From positions 5,039,001 to 5,103,000 of the forward strand of contig NZ_AP014637.1 of the NCBI RefSeq assembly GCF_000829415.1: 64,000 nt of DNA, in the 5' to 3' direction. Position numbers and translations under genes: made by a program. Below, piece after piece: positions 1-8,881 of the stretch; the stretch's first letter is position 1, and each line of letters opens with the position of its first letter. The DNA comes from Pseudomonas sp. StFLB209 (GTDB lineage: Bacteria > Pseudomonadota > Gammaproteobacteria > Pseudomonadales > Pseudomonadaceae). Below the pieces are notes generated by a model, which was not told the DNA's origin, searched no databases, and worked only from the letters and a program-made list of their open reading frames with translations.

Positions 1-797
1 AACTACAAAACCTGGCCAGACGCCAAGGCAGCGAAGCACGGGTACAGCTTGGCCTCGCCTGGCGTCTGCCGCGTGACCGTGGCGATGCGGCTAACTGGAC
101 CATGCGCCAGGCCGAATACGACACCGCGCGACGCCTGGGGCTGCCGATCCAGGTGCATGTCAGCGGCGAGCCAGGGCCGATGTTCGACGCGTTGATCAAG
201 CGCGGTTATCTGTATCCCGGCCTGACAATCGTGCATGCCACCGACGCCACTGCCGCACAATTGCAGGCGCTGGAAAAAGCCGGGGGCAGTCTGGCCCTGA
301 CGCCTTTGAGCGAACACCGTGTCGGCTATGGCCTGACCGCGCTGGACCGGTTCGCTGCCGTGCGGCGTCAGGGCCTGGGCATTGATGGCAACTCGTTGGC
401 GGGCAGTGCCGACATGTTCGCCACCCTGCGCCTGGCCGCTCTGACCTGGAGCGGCAGCCAGCGCGACGAGCGCGCCCCGGACCCGCGCAGCCTGCTGGCA
501 ATGGCGACCCGCGGTGGTGCTGAATCCCTCGGGCTGGAGAAGCAGACCGGTACCCTGGCACCGGGCAAACGGGCTGATGTACAGATCATCGACCTGACGG
601 CGCTGAACCTGGCCGGTTTTGCAGGCGGTGATCCCGCCGCGTTGCTGGTCTACTCGGCGCGGCCTGAAAACGTCAGCACGGTGTTGGTAGATGGCCGCGT
701 GATCAAGCAACACGGCCGGCTGGAGGGGGTGGATATGCCGCAGCTGTTGCGCGAGTCCGCCGAGGCCGCTCGTGGTCTGGTAGAGCGCAGTCAGTAA
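1..797 (+). CDS. Amidohydrolase family protein, C-terminal part (5' end outside window)
   Basis: The frame is open from base 3 with no credible start, so the N-terminus lies to the left. The visible 264 residues are the C-terminal half of a metal-dependent amidohydrolase of the ATZ/TRZ/imidazolonepropionase type. Metal-site segments include IQVHVSGEPG (the histidine after strand 5), IVHATDA (the next histidine) and GIDGNSLAGSADM (the conserved aspartate region). The C-terminal strand TGTLAPGKRADVQIID is the usual closing motif of this superfamily. The substrate cannot be told from this part; cyclic amides, deaminated purines or pyrimidines, and dipeptides are all possible. The next gene, an MFS exporter, faces it. 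Confidence 0.85.
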   Translation, partial: LQNLARRQGSEARVQLGLAWRLPRDRGDAANWTMRQAEYDTARRLGLPIQVHVSGEPGPMFDALIKRGYLYPGLTIVHATDATAAQLQALEKAGGSLALTPLSEHRVGYGLTALDRFAAVRRQGLGIDGNSLAGSADMFATLRLAALTWSGSQRDERAPDPRSLLAMATRGGAESLGLEKQTGTLAPGKRADVQIIDLTALNLAGFAGGDPAALLVYSARPENVSTVLVDGRVIKQHGRLEGVDMPQLLRESAEAARGLVERSQ

Positions 798-867
798 GGT
801 GCAATCAGCGCGGTTGGCGCCTGGATTGTGCGCTACAGCTGTGTATTGCCTGACTGATCGTTATCTT

Positions 868-2058
868 TTACCGACGCGTTTCACTCAAAGACCCGCCCAG
901 CAAGTACAGCGCGCCCCCGACAATCAGAAAACCTGCCAGCACATAGAACATCATCGGCGCCGGCCAGACGGCGAGCACCAGACCGCAGACAATCGGCCCC
1001 AGTGCCCCGCCGAGGTTGGACAGGTTCTGTGCCGCGAAGTACATGCCGCGCAGCGACGCCGGGGCGATACGGTCGATGAACATGTACTCGGCAGGGAACA
1101 CAATGATTTCGCCCAGGGTAAACAGCAGCATGGCAAAGGCCCAGGCGGTCAGGCTCTGGGCCATGGAGAAACCGGCCAAACCTGCGAGAAACAGTACCAG
1201 CCCGGCCATCAGCCAACGGGTCAGGTGCTGCGCGTCGATGCGCTTGCCGACCCAGTATTGCAAGGTAATCACCCCGCAGGCATTGACCGCCAGCAAGGTG
1301 GTGATCACTGAATAAACCCGCTGCGGGTCGCTGGTCACCACCAGGTATTGCGACAAATAGGCACTGAACTGACCGAACACCACGGCGCTGAGAATGCCGC
1401 CCAGGGTGAAGCACACCAGGCGCCGGTCGTTGAGCAGCACCTTGCCGACCTGGGCGAAGGAAAATGGCGTGGTCTGGGCCGGCGCGCAGCCCAGCTCGCG
1501 GTCGCCGTAGCGGATGTACAGCCAGAAGAACCCCGCGCCGAGCGCTGCCGACAGCACAAACGGCAGGCTCATGTTAACCCCCGCCAACGCCGCACCGATG
1601 AACGGACCGACGGCGTAGGCCATGTTGATCAGGGTATAGCGCAATGAGAACACCCGGCTCTGCTCATGGCTGGGCAGCAGGCGTCCGAAGGCGGCCTTGG
1701 CAGTAATGTCGATGACCGAGTAAGCGAAGTTGAACAGCACCAGCGCCAGGAAGAACAGGATCAGGTTCGAGGTCACACACATGCCGATGAATGCAGCGAC
1801 AAAGCAGCCGGTAAAACCCAGAATCAGCGGATAGGGTTTGAGACGGTCGGTCAAATAACCGCCGTAAAGGCTCAGCAAGGACCCGGCCACCAGCGCGCAG
1901 CCCACCGTGGTACCCACCGCAGCGATACTCAACTGGTAACGGCTGCTCAGGTAGAGCACCAGATACGGTAGCGTGATCGCCCGCCCCAGAGTCAGTACGA
2001 AGGCACTGGCCAGCAGCAGGTTAACGCCTGAGGGGTACTGCTTGAGTACGGTGAGCAT
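868..2058 (-). CDS. MFS transporter (12-TM, drug/solute exporter type)
   Basis: This 396-residue inner-membrane protein has about 12 hydrophobic segments and the MFS signature around residues 65-75 (GGYLTDRLKPYP, the loop 2-3 motif). The length matches the drug:H+ antiporter-1 type. The start at 2058 has an AAGGACAG ribosome site 7-8 nt upstream. It lies 66 bp downstream of the cycA-like permease on the same strand, but a strong hairpin in the gap (2081-2106) may separate the two transcripts. The substrate is unknown. Confidence 0.85.
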   Translation of the reverse strand: MLTVLKQYPSGVNLLLASAFVLTLGRAITLPYLVLYLSSRYQLSIAAVGTTVGCALVAGSLLSLYGGYLTDRLKPYPLILGFTGCFVAAFIGMCVTSNLILFFLALVLFNFAYSVIDITAKAAFGRLLPSHEQSRVFSLRYTLINMAYAVGPFIGAALAGVNMSLPFVLSAALGAGFFWLYIRYGDRELGCAPAQTTPFSFAQVGKVLLNDRRLVCFTLGGILSAVVFGQFSAYLSQYLVVTSDPQRVYSVITTLLAVNACGVITLQYWVGKRIDAQHLTRWLMAGLVLFLAGLAGFSMAQSLTAWAFAMLLFTLGEIIVFPAEYMFIDRIAPASLRGMYFAAQNLSNLGGALGPIVCGLVLAVWPAPMMFYVLAGFLIVGGALYLLGGSLSETRR

Positions 2059-2080
2059 ATGCTGTCCTTGTGTAGCAGCC

Positions 2081-2106
2081 CGCGGGGCGCTGGCTATTGC
2101 CCCGCG
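2081..2106 (-). terminator. Hairpin between cycA and the MFS gene
   Basis: Perfect 8-bp inverted repeat CGCGGGGC / GCCCCGCG with a 10-nt loop, immediately 3' of the permease gene. No U-tract follows on the minus strand, so it may be an attenuator or mRNA-stabilising hairpin rather than a full intrinsic terminator. Confidence 0.45.
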
Positions 2107-2124
2107 TTACAACATCGGCAAACC

Positions 2125-3546
2125 TCAGTCCGCCTTATACCCAACCTTTGCGTGCGCTGTATTCTGACGACGCACCCGGTACGCCACGCCCAGCACCACA
2201 AACCACACCGGCGTCACCAGCAGCGCCTGACGGGTGTCGGCTTGCAGCGCCAGCAACACCAGGATGAAGGCAAAAAACGCCAGGCACACCCAGCACATGA
2301 ACACGCCACCGGGCATACGGAATTTCGAGGCCTGATGCAGATGCCCCCACTGGTTGCGGTAGGCCATGTACGACAGCAGGATCATCGACCAGACAAACAT
2401 GAACAGCAGCGCCGAGACCGTAGTGATCAGGGTGAACGCTTCGATCATGCTCGGCATCAGGTAGATCACCACTGCGCCAAAGGTCAGGCAGATGCAGGAG
2501 AAGATCAGGCCGTTGGACGGCACGGCGCTGCGCGATAGCGTACCGAAGCGCTTCGGCGCGTCACCTTCCATGGCCAGGCCGTAGAGCATGCGGCTGGTGG
2601 AAAACACCCCACTGTTGGCCGACGATGCTGCGGAAGTCAGAACCACGAAGTTGATCACAGCAGCGGCCGCCGGCAGCCCGGCCAACACGAACAATTCAAC
2701 GAACGGGCTCTTGTTGGGCACCACGTCACGCCACGGCGTCACCGCCATGATGGTGATCAGCGCCAGCACATAAAACACGATGATACGGATCGGGATCGAG
2801 TTGATCGCCCGTGGCAGGTTGCGCTCCGGGTTGCGGGTTTCGGCGGCGGTGGTGCCCACCAGTTCGATACCGACAAAAGCAAACACCGCGATCTGGAAAC
2901 CGGCGAAAAAGCCCATCAAACCATGCGGGAACATGCCGCCGTCGTTCCACAGGTTGCTCAACGACGCCACATCGCCACTCGGCGACTGGTAGCTGGCAAT
3001 CACCATGTACAGGCCGGTGCAGATCAGCGCGCAAATGGCGACGATCTTGATCATCGCGAACCAGAACTCCAGCTCGCCGAACATTTTCACTGTCAGCAGG
3101 TTCAGCGACAGCAACAGGGCTACGCAGGCCAGCGCTGGTATCCAGGGCTGCACCTCCGGGAACCAGAACTGGGTATAGGCGGCAATGGCGATGACATCGG
3201 CGATGCCGGTCACGATCCAGCAGAACCAGTAAGTCCAGCCAGTGAAAAAGCCCGCCCACGGACCGAGCAGGTCGGTAGAAAAGTCGATGAAGGACTTGTA
3301 GTTGAGGTTCGACAGCAGCAACTCGCCCATTGCGCGCATGACGAAGAACAGCATGAAGCCGATGATCATGTAGACGAAAATGATCGACGGCCCGGCCAGG
3401 CTGATGGTCTTGCCCGAGCCCATGAACAGGCCGGTACCAATGGCGCCGCCAATGGCTATCAACTGGATATGGCGATTGGAAAGGTTGCGTTTGAGGGCGT
3501 GTTCGTCAGGTTCTTGCGCGGGGTGATCGTGAAGCGGGGTTGTCAT
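2125..3546 (-). CDS. cycA: D-serine/D-alanine/glycine:H+ symporter CycA-like amino acid permease
   Basis: This 473-residue APC/AAT-family permease has 12 TM segments. The sequence I recall for E. coli CycA matches along almost all of TM1-TM4, for example RHIQLIAIGGAIGTGLFMGS near residue 25, SLAGPSIIFVYMIIGFMLFF, and GPWAGFFTGWTYWFCWIVTG near residue 92. FVGIELVGTTAAET in TM6 is also shared. It imports small neutral D-amino acids and glycine by proton symport. The ATG at 3546 is preceded by AAGGAAAG. The start faces a long hairpin at 3602-3641 across an intergenic gap of 236 bp. Confidence 0.9.
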   Translation of the reverse strand: MTTPLHDHPAQEPDEHALKRNLSNRHIQLIAIGGAIGTGLFMGSGKTISLAGPSIIFVYMIIGFMLFFVMRAMGELLLSNLNYKSFIDFSTDLLGPWAGFFTGWTYWFCWIVTGIADVIAIAAYTQFWFPEVQPWIPALACVALLLSLNLLTVKMFGELEFWFAMIKIVAICALICTGLYMVIASYQSPSGDVASLSNLWNDGGMFPHGLMGFFAGFQIAVFAFVGIELVGTTAAETRNPERNLPRAINSIPIRIIVFYVLALITIMAVTPWRDVVPNKSPFVELFVLAGLPAAAAVINFVVLTSAASSANSGVFSTSRMLYGLAMEGDAPKRFGTLSRSAVPSNGLIFSCICLTFGAVVIYLMPSMIEAFTLITTVSALLFMFVWSMILLSYMAYRNQWGHLHQASKFRMPGGVFMCWVCLAFFAFILVLLALQADTRQALLVTPVWFVVLGVAYRVRRQNTAHAKVGYKAD

Positions 3547-3601
3547 GAATTCTTTCCTTGTGTTTCGAATTGTTTTTATACCATCAATGACACCCCCTTT
3601 C

Positions 3602-3641
3602 TTGACATTCTCCCCGCCCTAAAGGGCGGGGAGGATGTCAA
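3602..3641. repeat. Long near-perfect hairpin resembling an IS200/IS605-family end
   Basis: TTGACATTCTCCCCGCCCT (3602-3620) pairs with 3623-3641 over 19 bp with a single G·T mismatch and a minimal AA loop. The core CCCCGCCCTAAAGGGCGGGG followed by AGGATGTCAA resembles, from memory, the subterminal hairpins at ends of IS200/IS605 (tnpB-carrying) elements. No tnpA or tnpB is nearby, so it may be a solitary end, a remnant or a domesticated hairpin. It lies upstream of two divergent genes, so it is not placed as an ordinary terminator. Confidence 0.55.
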
Positions 3642-3782
3642 TATCTTTGCGCGTGTGCTTTCCAGGGTTCAGGTGATTTTTTTGAAAGGAAGAGAGGGTG
3701 GATCAAGGCCGTCTCAAGAGCATCAAAAGCGTATTGTCGACCAATCAAATATAGGTATTCATCAGAGGGGGAGAAAATTCCG

Positions 3783-4584
3783 ATGACCGAAGAGCTTATG
3801 ATTTCTGCTATTTGCTGGGAACTGCAGGGTAATGTGTCTGTTGAGTTTGCTCACGAGAATGACTTGTATTTTTTTCTGCCCCGATCAGCGTTGTCTCGCA
3901 GAAGTCATACCGGCAAAGAAAAAGAACTATTTCTTTCGCGCTCCCCAGTCTCATGCATCAGGATGCCGGAACGAAAAGAAGAAGACCGAATCAGGCTCCC
4001 TCTCTGGTGTGCGTAAGCAGTTTGCAGCAGATGAGCCAGTTTCAGTTGTTCCTAGTCATTTGGGGAAGCTACCGAAGCAAGACAAAAAATCCAGGCCGTC
4101 AGTCGAACAAATGCGGACGTTAGCCATACAGGTGCGTACGTCACCAATCCAGCATCCAGGTACGCTAGAGGAAGTGATTGATGCTTGGCACAGGATGAGC
4201 ATCAACAAGCGTCACTCCACATCATTGGATATTGGTGGGCAGGCGCTCAATTATTTCAGTGCCTTTGCAGCTTTCAGTACATTGACAGACGACGTTGACA
4301 AACTGACAACCGGGCCGCATATCGCATTCGGCGATGCGAAGGTTAATCTTTTCAAAGGGGATTACTACGTTAAAAGCCTGTGCAAATTCAAAGACCATAC
4401 ACCTGCGAAACCCTTGATTTTCAGAGTGAGACAGGGGCACTCCCTGTTCAACGAGCTAAAAGACGGTCAAACGGTATCCTTATTTGTTCGGGGGCCGGTG
4501 AGCATCAGAAGTGCTGAGCGTAACTCTGTCGACTTGCAATGCCGCGATGCTTACAGCGGTATTGTGGTGCGCCCCAAGAACTGA
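3783..4584 (+). pseudogene. Zinc-ribbon (CoiA-like N-terminus) hypothetical protein, split by a frameshift at a T7 run
   Basis: Two overlapping frames form one coherent gene. Frame A starts at ATG 3783 (after GGGGGAG) and reads sensibly to LYFF. Frame B then supplies CPDQRCLAEVIPAKKKNYFF and continues to 4584. Dropping one T from the T7 tract at 3869-3875 joins them into a 266-residue product over 801 nt. The joined protein has C32-x4-C37 and H57-x3-C61, a layout like the zinc-binding segment of CoiA-type proteins. The remainder (about residues 85-266) has a predicted mixed fold that I do not recognise. This could be an assembly error, a real mutation, or slippage on T7. Without the join, ATG 3832 would give 250 residues with an implausible start and no good ribosome site. 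Confidence 0.6.
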
Positions 4585-4608
4585 ATGGTCGTTAGCCCCC
4601 ATAGACCG

Positions 4609-4698
4609 GTGGGAGCTGGCTTGCCAGCGAAGACGGCGGCACATCCGCAGCAGATGTAGTGTTTTTACTGGCCTCTTCGCGAGCAAGCTCGCTCCCAC
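4609..4698. repeat. REPIN: two inverted REP palindromes
   Basis: GTGGGAGCTGGCTTGCCAGC at 4609 and its inverted partner GCGAGCAAGCTCGCTCCCAC ending at 4698 flank a 42-bp spacer. This is the head-to-tail pair typical of Pseudomonas REPINs, mobilised in trans by RAYT transposases. It sits between two convergent genes. Confidence 0.85.
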
Positions 4699-4767
4699 TG
4701 GGGGCTCACAGTACCTAAGTGACCAGTATTGGCGTTAGCCCGGATCCTCGGCGATGTACAGGTCTGT

Positions 4768-5709
4768 CTATGCGTGAAAACCTTTCCCTAGCCGCTCACG
4801 TAGATAACTGACCAGCGCCCCCACCGCCTTGGGCACGTGCGGCGAGTACGGGCGGATCAGGTGAATTTCGCCCGCAAATGCCCCTTTGAGCGTCCAGTCT
4901 GGCAGCACCCGTTGCAGCGAGCCCTGGGCCAGCGCCGCCTGAGCGCTGAAGTCGGGTAGCAGGGCTATCCCGGTGTCCTGCAAAGCGGCATCGCGCAGGG
5001 CTTCACTGTTATTGGTGGCGAAGTTGCCGGTGATCGGCACGCTAAGGCGCTCTGGCTCAGTGCTACCCCGCTTGGCGCGTTCGAAAGTCCACACCGGTTG
5101 ATCACCGCCACGCGGGTAAAACAGGCAGTTATGGCTGGCCAGTTGTTCCGGGCTGTGTGGTTCCCCATGGCGTGCAATGTAGCCCTGACTGGCCACCAGC
5201 ACTGAAGCGGTGTCGCACAGCTTCCAGGCCACATGGGTGTCGGGGATCTGAAAACTGTGGCGGATCGCCAGGTCGAAGCCTTCGGCGGCGATAGAGGTCA
5301 ATGCGTCGGAGACTTCCAGTTGCACCCGCACTTGCGGGTAGCGTTCGAGAAACGCCGGCAGCAGCGGCACCAGTTGCTGGCGGGCGAAGGCCACTGGAGC
5401 GGTGAGGCGCAGCAAGCCACGCAGCGTGCCGGATGATTCGCGTACCGCCGAGAAGCTGCGGGCGATCTGCGCGTAGGCGTCGCGCACCTCGCGGGTCAGG
5501 GCTTCACCGGCCTGGGTCAGGCGCACACTGCGGGTGGTACGGTTTACCAGTTGCGTACCGGTGGCCTTTTCCAGTTCCGCAATTCGCTGGCTGACCACCG
5601 ACTTGCTGACCCCCAGGCGCGTCGCTGCGGCGGTATAAGTGCCCTGCTCTTCCAGTACAGCCAGCCAGCGGATATGGGTCCAGAGGCCTTCGATTTCTGT
5701 ATGTTCCAT
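4768..5709 (-). CDS. LysR-family transcriptional regulator, divergent from mmsA
   Basis: This 313-residue protein has an N-terminal winged HTH (about residues 12-70; AAATRLGVSKSVVSQRIAEL is the recognition region) and a LysR substrate-binding domain (about 95-300). It belongs to the CrgA/AaeR-like branch. The start at 5709 has GAGGTG about 6 nt upstream. It is divergent from mmsA, and the 166-bp gap carries an LTTR-like operator (5772-5793), so it most likely controls mmsA in response to a beta-alanine or branched-chain intermediate. The effector is inferred only from context. Confidence 0.88.
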   Translation of the reverse strand: MEHTEIEGLWTHIRWLAVLEEQGTYTAAATRLGVSKSVVSQRIAELEKATGTQLVNRTTRSVRLTQAGEALTREVRDAYAQIARSFSAVRESSGTLRGLLRLTAPVAFARQQLVPLLPAFLERYPQVRVQLEVSDALTSIAAEGFDLAIRHSFQIPDTHVAWKLCDTASVLVASQGYIARHGEPHSPEQLASHNCLFYPRGGDQPVWTFERAKRGSTEPERLSVPITGNFATNNSEALRDAALQDTGIALLPDFSAQAALAQGSLQRVLPDWTLKGAFAGEIHLIRPYSPHVPKAVGALVSYLRERLGKGFHA

Positions 5710-5771
5710 TGAGCACCTCTAAAATGACCTTCGTTGCCATCGCTGCGTTAAAACCGGATCCGACGATGCCT

Positions 5772-5806
5772 ATTGTTCGCTATTCAAAACAATGAGTTCG
5801 CTATTC
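5772..5806. promoter_or_regulatory. Probable LysR operator between the LysR gene and mmsA
   Basis: ATTGTT (5772-5777) and AACAAT (5788-5793) form a perfect 6-bp inverted repeat with a 10-nt spacer, as expected for a LysR recognition site. GTTCGCTATTC occurs at 5775-5785 and again at 5796-5806, exactly 21 bp apart (two helical turns), consistent with a second half-site. TTGCGAACAA also occurs twice nearby (5815-5824 and 5850-5859). Confidence 0.6.
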
Positions 5807-5875
5807 TGGTCTGGTTGCGAACAAATTCAAGGGTTATCGTGAATCCATCTTGCGAACAACAACCAAGAGGTACTC

Positions 5876-7375
5876 ATGAGCCAGACCATCGAACATTACA
5901 TCAATGACGCCCGTGTCAGCCGCGACGACCGCTATCAGGACGTTTACAACCCGGCTACCGGTGAAGTGACCGGCAAAGTTGCGCTCGGCAGCCGCAAGAC
6001 GGTCGACGAAGCCGTTGCTGCGGCCAAGGCGGCATTCGCTGAATGGAGCGAGACGCCGCCAATCCGTCGCGCCCGGGTACTGTTCCGTTACCTGCAATTG
6101 CTGCAGGAACGTAAAGATGATCTGGCGCGCATCATCACCGCCGAACACGGCAAGGTGTTCACTGATGCCCAAGGCGAAGTCGAGCGCGGTATCGACATTA
6201 TCGAATTCGCCTGTGGTATTCCGCACCTGATGAAGGGCGACCATACCGACCAGGTCTCCCGGGGTATCGATAACTGGACCGTACGCCAACCACTGGGCGT
6301 GGTGGCCGGCGTAACGCCGTTCAACTTCCCGGTGATGGTCCCGATGTGGATGTACCCGATCGCCCTGGCGGCTGGTAATACCTTCGTCCTCAAGCCAAGC
6401 CCGACCGACCCGAGCGCGTCGCTGTTCATGGCTGAGCTGCTGCGTGAGGCCGGTCTGCCCAAAGGCGTGTTCAACGTGGTGCAAGGCGACAAGGAGTCGG
6501 TCGACGCGCTGCTGGAGCACCCGGACGTCAAGGCACTGAGCTTCGTCGGCTCGACACCGATTGCCCAGTACATCTACGAGACCGGCGCCCGCAATGGCAA
6601 GCGTGTCCAGGGCCTGGGCGGTGCCAAGAACCACATGGTGGTGATGCCCGACGCCGATATCGAGAAAACCGTCGATGCCTTGATGGGCGCCGCTTACGGC
6701 AGTGCGGGTGAGCGCTGCATGGCGATCTCGGTGGCCGTATTGGTCGGTGATGTGGCCGACAAGATCATCCCGGCCCTGATCGAGCGCGCCAAGCAACTGC
6801 GCGTCACCGATGGCCGTGACCTGAAAGCCGAAATGGGCCCGATCGTCACTGATGTGGCCCGCAAGCGCATCACCGGCTACATCGCACAAGGTGTGGCTGC
6901 CGGTGCCAGGCTGCTGCTTGATGGCCGCGACTTCAAACCTGCCGAAGCCGGTCTGGAAAACGGTTTCTGGCTTGGCGCGACACTGTTCGACCATGTCACC
7001 CCGGAAATGTCCATCTACCGCGAAGAGATTTTCGGCCCGGTGTTGAGCTGCGTGCGCGTGGATGACTTCGGTCAGGCAGTGGAACTGGTCAACAACCACG
7101 AGTTCGGCAACGGCGTCAGCCTGTTCACCGCCGACGGCAACATCGCCCGTGAGTTCGGTCGCCGCATTGAAGTCGGCATGGTCGGTATCAACGTACCGAT
7201 TCCAGTACCAATGGCCTGGCACGGTTTCGGCGGCTGGAAAAAGAGCCTGTTTGGCGACATGCACGCCTATGGCAGCGAAGGCGTACGCTTCTACACCAAA
7301 CAGAAGTCGATCATGCAGCGCTGGCCGGAAAGCATCGAGAAAGGCGCTGAGTTCGCCATGCCGGTTGCCAAGTAA
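5876..7375 (+). CDS. mmsA: CoA-acylating methylmalonate-semialdehyde dehydrogenase
   Basis: This 499-residue cytoplasmic aldehyde dehydrogenase converts (methyl)malonate semialdehyde, CoA and NAD+ to propionyl- or acetyl-CoA, CO2 and NADH in valine, beta-alanine and inositol catabolism. Family signatures are [20 protein letters not shown] near residue 150 and SAGERCMA, with the catalytic cysteine at about residue 281; CMA after GER is characteristic of MmsA/IolA rather than generic ALDHs. The ATG is preceded by AAGAGG. It stands alone after a divergent LysR gene. No aminotransferase or mmsB lies beside it, and a strong hairpin follows the stop. Confidence 0.95.
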   Translation: MSQTIEHYINDARVSRDDRYQDVYNPATGEVTGKVALGSRKTVDEAVAAAKAAFAEWSETPPIRRARVLFRYLQLLQERKDDLARIITAEHGKVFTDAQGEVERGIDIIEFACGIPHLMKGDHTDQVSRGIDNWTVRQPLGVVAGVTPFNFPVMVPMWMYPIALAAGNTFVLKPSPTDPSASLFMAELLREAGLPKGVFNVVQGDKESVDALLEHPDVKALSFVGSTPIAQYIYETGARNGKRVQGLGGAKNHMVVMPDADIEKTVDALMGAAYGSAGERCMAISVAVLVGDVADKIIPALIERAKQLRVTDGRDLKAEMGPIVTDVARKRITGYIAQGVAAGARLLLDGRDFKPAEAGLENGFWLGATLFDHVTPEMSIYREEIFGPVLSCVRVDDFGQAVELVNNHEFGNGVSLFTADGNIAREFGRRIEVGMVGINVPIPVPMAWHGFGGWKKSLFGDMHAYGSEGVRFYTKQKSIMQRWPESIEKGAEFAMPVAK

Positions 7376-7380
7376 TCTGC

Positions 7381-7418
7381 TTTCGCGGCTGAAGCGGATC
7401 ACCGCTTCAGCCGCGAAA
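7381..7418. terminator. Strong hairpin between convergent mmsA and marR
   Basis: A perfect 16-bp stem runs from 7381-7396 to 7403-7418 around the 6-nt loop GATCAC. It lies between the 3' ends of two convergent genes. There is no U-tract after the stem on either strand, so its activity as an intrinsic terminator is inferred from position and stability. Confidence 0.65.
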
Positions 7419-7432
7419 AACCGCAACTTGTT

Positions 7433-7945
7433 CTACCCCTCCAACACCCGCAACAACCGCGACAAGCTGGCATCCAGCTCAACCAGCACGTCAGCCGGCA
7501 ATGTCTCCAGCAGGCGCCGCTCATTCTCCACATGGCTTTCAACTGCCCGATCAATCAACGCCAGGCCCTGCGCCGTCAACTGCACCAGCAGGCTGCGCGC
7601 GTCATCGGGGTTGGCCACGCGCTCGATCAACTGACGGGTTTCCAGACGCTTTAACCGGTGGGTCATGGTTCCGGAGGTCACCATCAGGGTCGAGAACAAC
7701 GCCGTGGGGCTCAGGCAATACGGCGCGCCGGAGCGACGCAGGGTGGCGAGCATGTCGAACTCCCAGACGCTCAGGTCGTAAGCGGCGTAACCTGCTTCCA
7801 GGCGCGGGGTCAGCAGCGCTGCGCAGCGATTGATCCGCCCGATCGGCCCCATGGGCGTGGTGTCCAGCTCGGGGCGTTCGCGGTGCCACTGTTCCAGGAT
7901 GGTGTCCACCGCATCGCGGGGTCGTTGCTTGGCCGAATCTGTCAT
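7433..7945 (-). CDS. MarR-family transcriptional regulator
   Basis: This 170-residue protein has a MarR winged helix in the middle (about residues 50-145). The recognition helix lies around SPTALFSTLMVTSGTMTHRL, and the wing around VANPDDARSLLVQLT with the conserved D-x-R. The N-terminal 35 residues extend beyond the core. It is divergent from an EamA transporter, with paired palindromes between them (7947-8003), so it probably represses itself and the transporter and is released by the exported compound. Confidence 0.9.
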   Translation of the reverse strand: MTDSAKQRPRDAVDTILEQWHRERPELDTTPMGPIGRINRCAALLTPRLEAGYAAYDLSVWEFDMLATLRRSGAPYCLSPTALFSTLMVTSGTMTHRLKRLETRQLIERVANPDDARSLLVQLTAQGLALIDRAVESHVENERRLLETLPADVLVELDASLSRLLRVLEG

Positions 7946-7946
7946 T

Positions 7947-8003
7947 TATCTTGACTTCAAGGTAGTTGTTGAGCAACGATCATATTACCTTGAGTTGAAG
8001 ATA
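7947..8003. promoter_or_regulatory. Paired MarR operator-like palindromes
   Basis: CTTGACTTCAAG (7950-7961) is a perfect palindrome. A related 12-mer, CTTGAGTTGAAG (7989-8000), lies 39 bp away. As 18-mers (7947-7964 and 7986-8003) the two sites are inverted copies with three mismatches. The downstream copy ends 5 bp before the EamA start codon and the upstream one abuts the MarR start, so one protein could control both genes. Confidence 0.65.
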
Positions 8004-8008
8004 AAATC

Positions 8009-8881
8009 ATGACCGCAACCCATACTCACCCACAATGGCGCGATATCCTGCTGACCGCTCTGGCACCCGCCATCTGGGGCTCGACCTATATCGTGACTTC
8101 AGAAATCCTGCCGCCTGACCGGCCCTTCACCGCAGCGCTCATCCGGGTATTGCCGGCGGGTCTGTTGTTGCTGCTCTACACCCGGCAAATGCCCTCCCGG
8201 CAAAACGTCTGGCGCCTTCTGGTGCTGGGTGCGCTGAATATCGGGGTGTTCCAGGCCCTGTTGTTCGTCGCAGCCTATCGCTTGCCGGGTGGTTTGGCGG
8301 CGGTATTGGGTGCGATCCAACCGTTACTGGTCATGCTGCTGGCCTGGGCGGTGGAGCGCCGTTCACCCGCATTGGCGACCTGGTGTTCGGCGCTGCTCGG
8401 CGTCATGGGCATGGCTGTACTGCTGCTGTCGCCGCAGACGATCTTTGAACCGGTGGGTATGGCCGCTGCCTTGCTGGGCGCCACGTGTATGGCGCTGGGT
8501 GTATGGCTGACCCGGCGCTGGCAGTTGCAGATGCCAGTCCTGGCCCTCACCGGCTGGCAACTGGTGATTGGCGGCGTACTGCTGGCACCGGTCGCCTGGC
8601 TGGCCGATGCCCCTCTGCCGCCGTTGACCCTCGCGCAATACGCGGCCTACGCCTACCTCAGCCTGGCCGGTAGTCTGCTCGGTTATGTGCTGTGGTTTCG
8701 CGGGGTAATCCGCCTGCCGACCGTGGCGGTGGCATCACTGGGCCTGCTGAGCCCATTGTCGGCAGTGTTGCTGGGCTGGGCACTGCTTGGCCAGTCAATG
8801 ACCGGCAGCGCCCTGATCGGCCTGGTCATCGTGCTGGCCAGTGTGTTTGCGGTGCAATGGACGGCGGCACGGGGGCGTTAA
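8009..8881 (+). CDS. EamA/DMT-family transporter
   Basis: This 290-residue inner-membrane protein has ten predicted TM segments arranged as two EamA repeats (about residues 10-140 and 150-285). WGSTYIVTSEILPPDRPF and RVLPAGLLLLL in repeat 1 are typical of the YedA/RhaT-like exporters. It is probably an efflux carrier for an amino acid or metabolite, controlled by the divergent MarR protein. The substrate is not deducible. Confidence 0.88.
   Translation: MTATHTHPQWRDILLTALAPAIWGSTYIVTSEILPPDRPFTAALIRVLPAGLLLLLYTRQMPSRQNVWRLLVLGALNIGVFQALLFVAAYRLPGGLAAVLGAIQPLLVMLLAWAVERRSPALATWCSALLGVMGMAVLLLSPQTIFEPVGMAAALLGATCMALGVWLTRRWQLQMPVLALTGWQLVIGGVLLAPVAWLADAPLPPLTLAQYAAYAYLSLAGSLLGYVLWFRGVIRLPTVAVASLGLLSPLSAVLLGWALLGQSMTGSALIGLVIVLASVFAVQWTAARGR

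Noticed and set aside
5834..7426. Long open frame of 530 codons on the minus strand opposite mmsA
   Set aside because: It mirrors the codon structure of mmsA in a high-GC gene, has no family motif and lacks a ribosome site.
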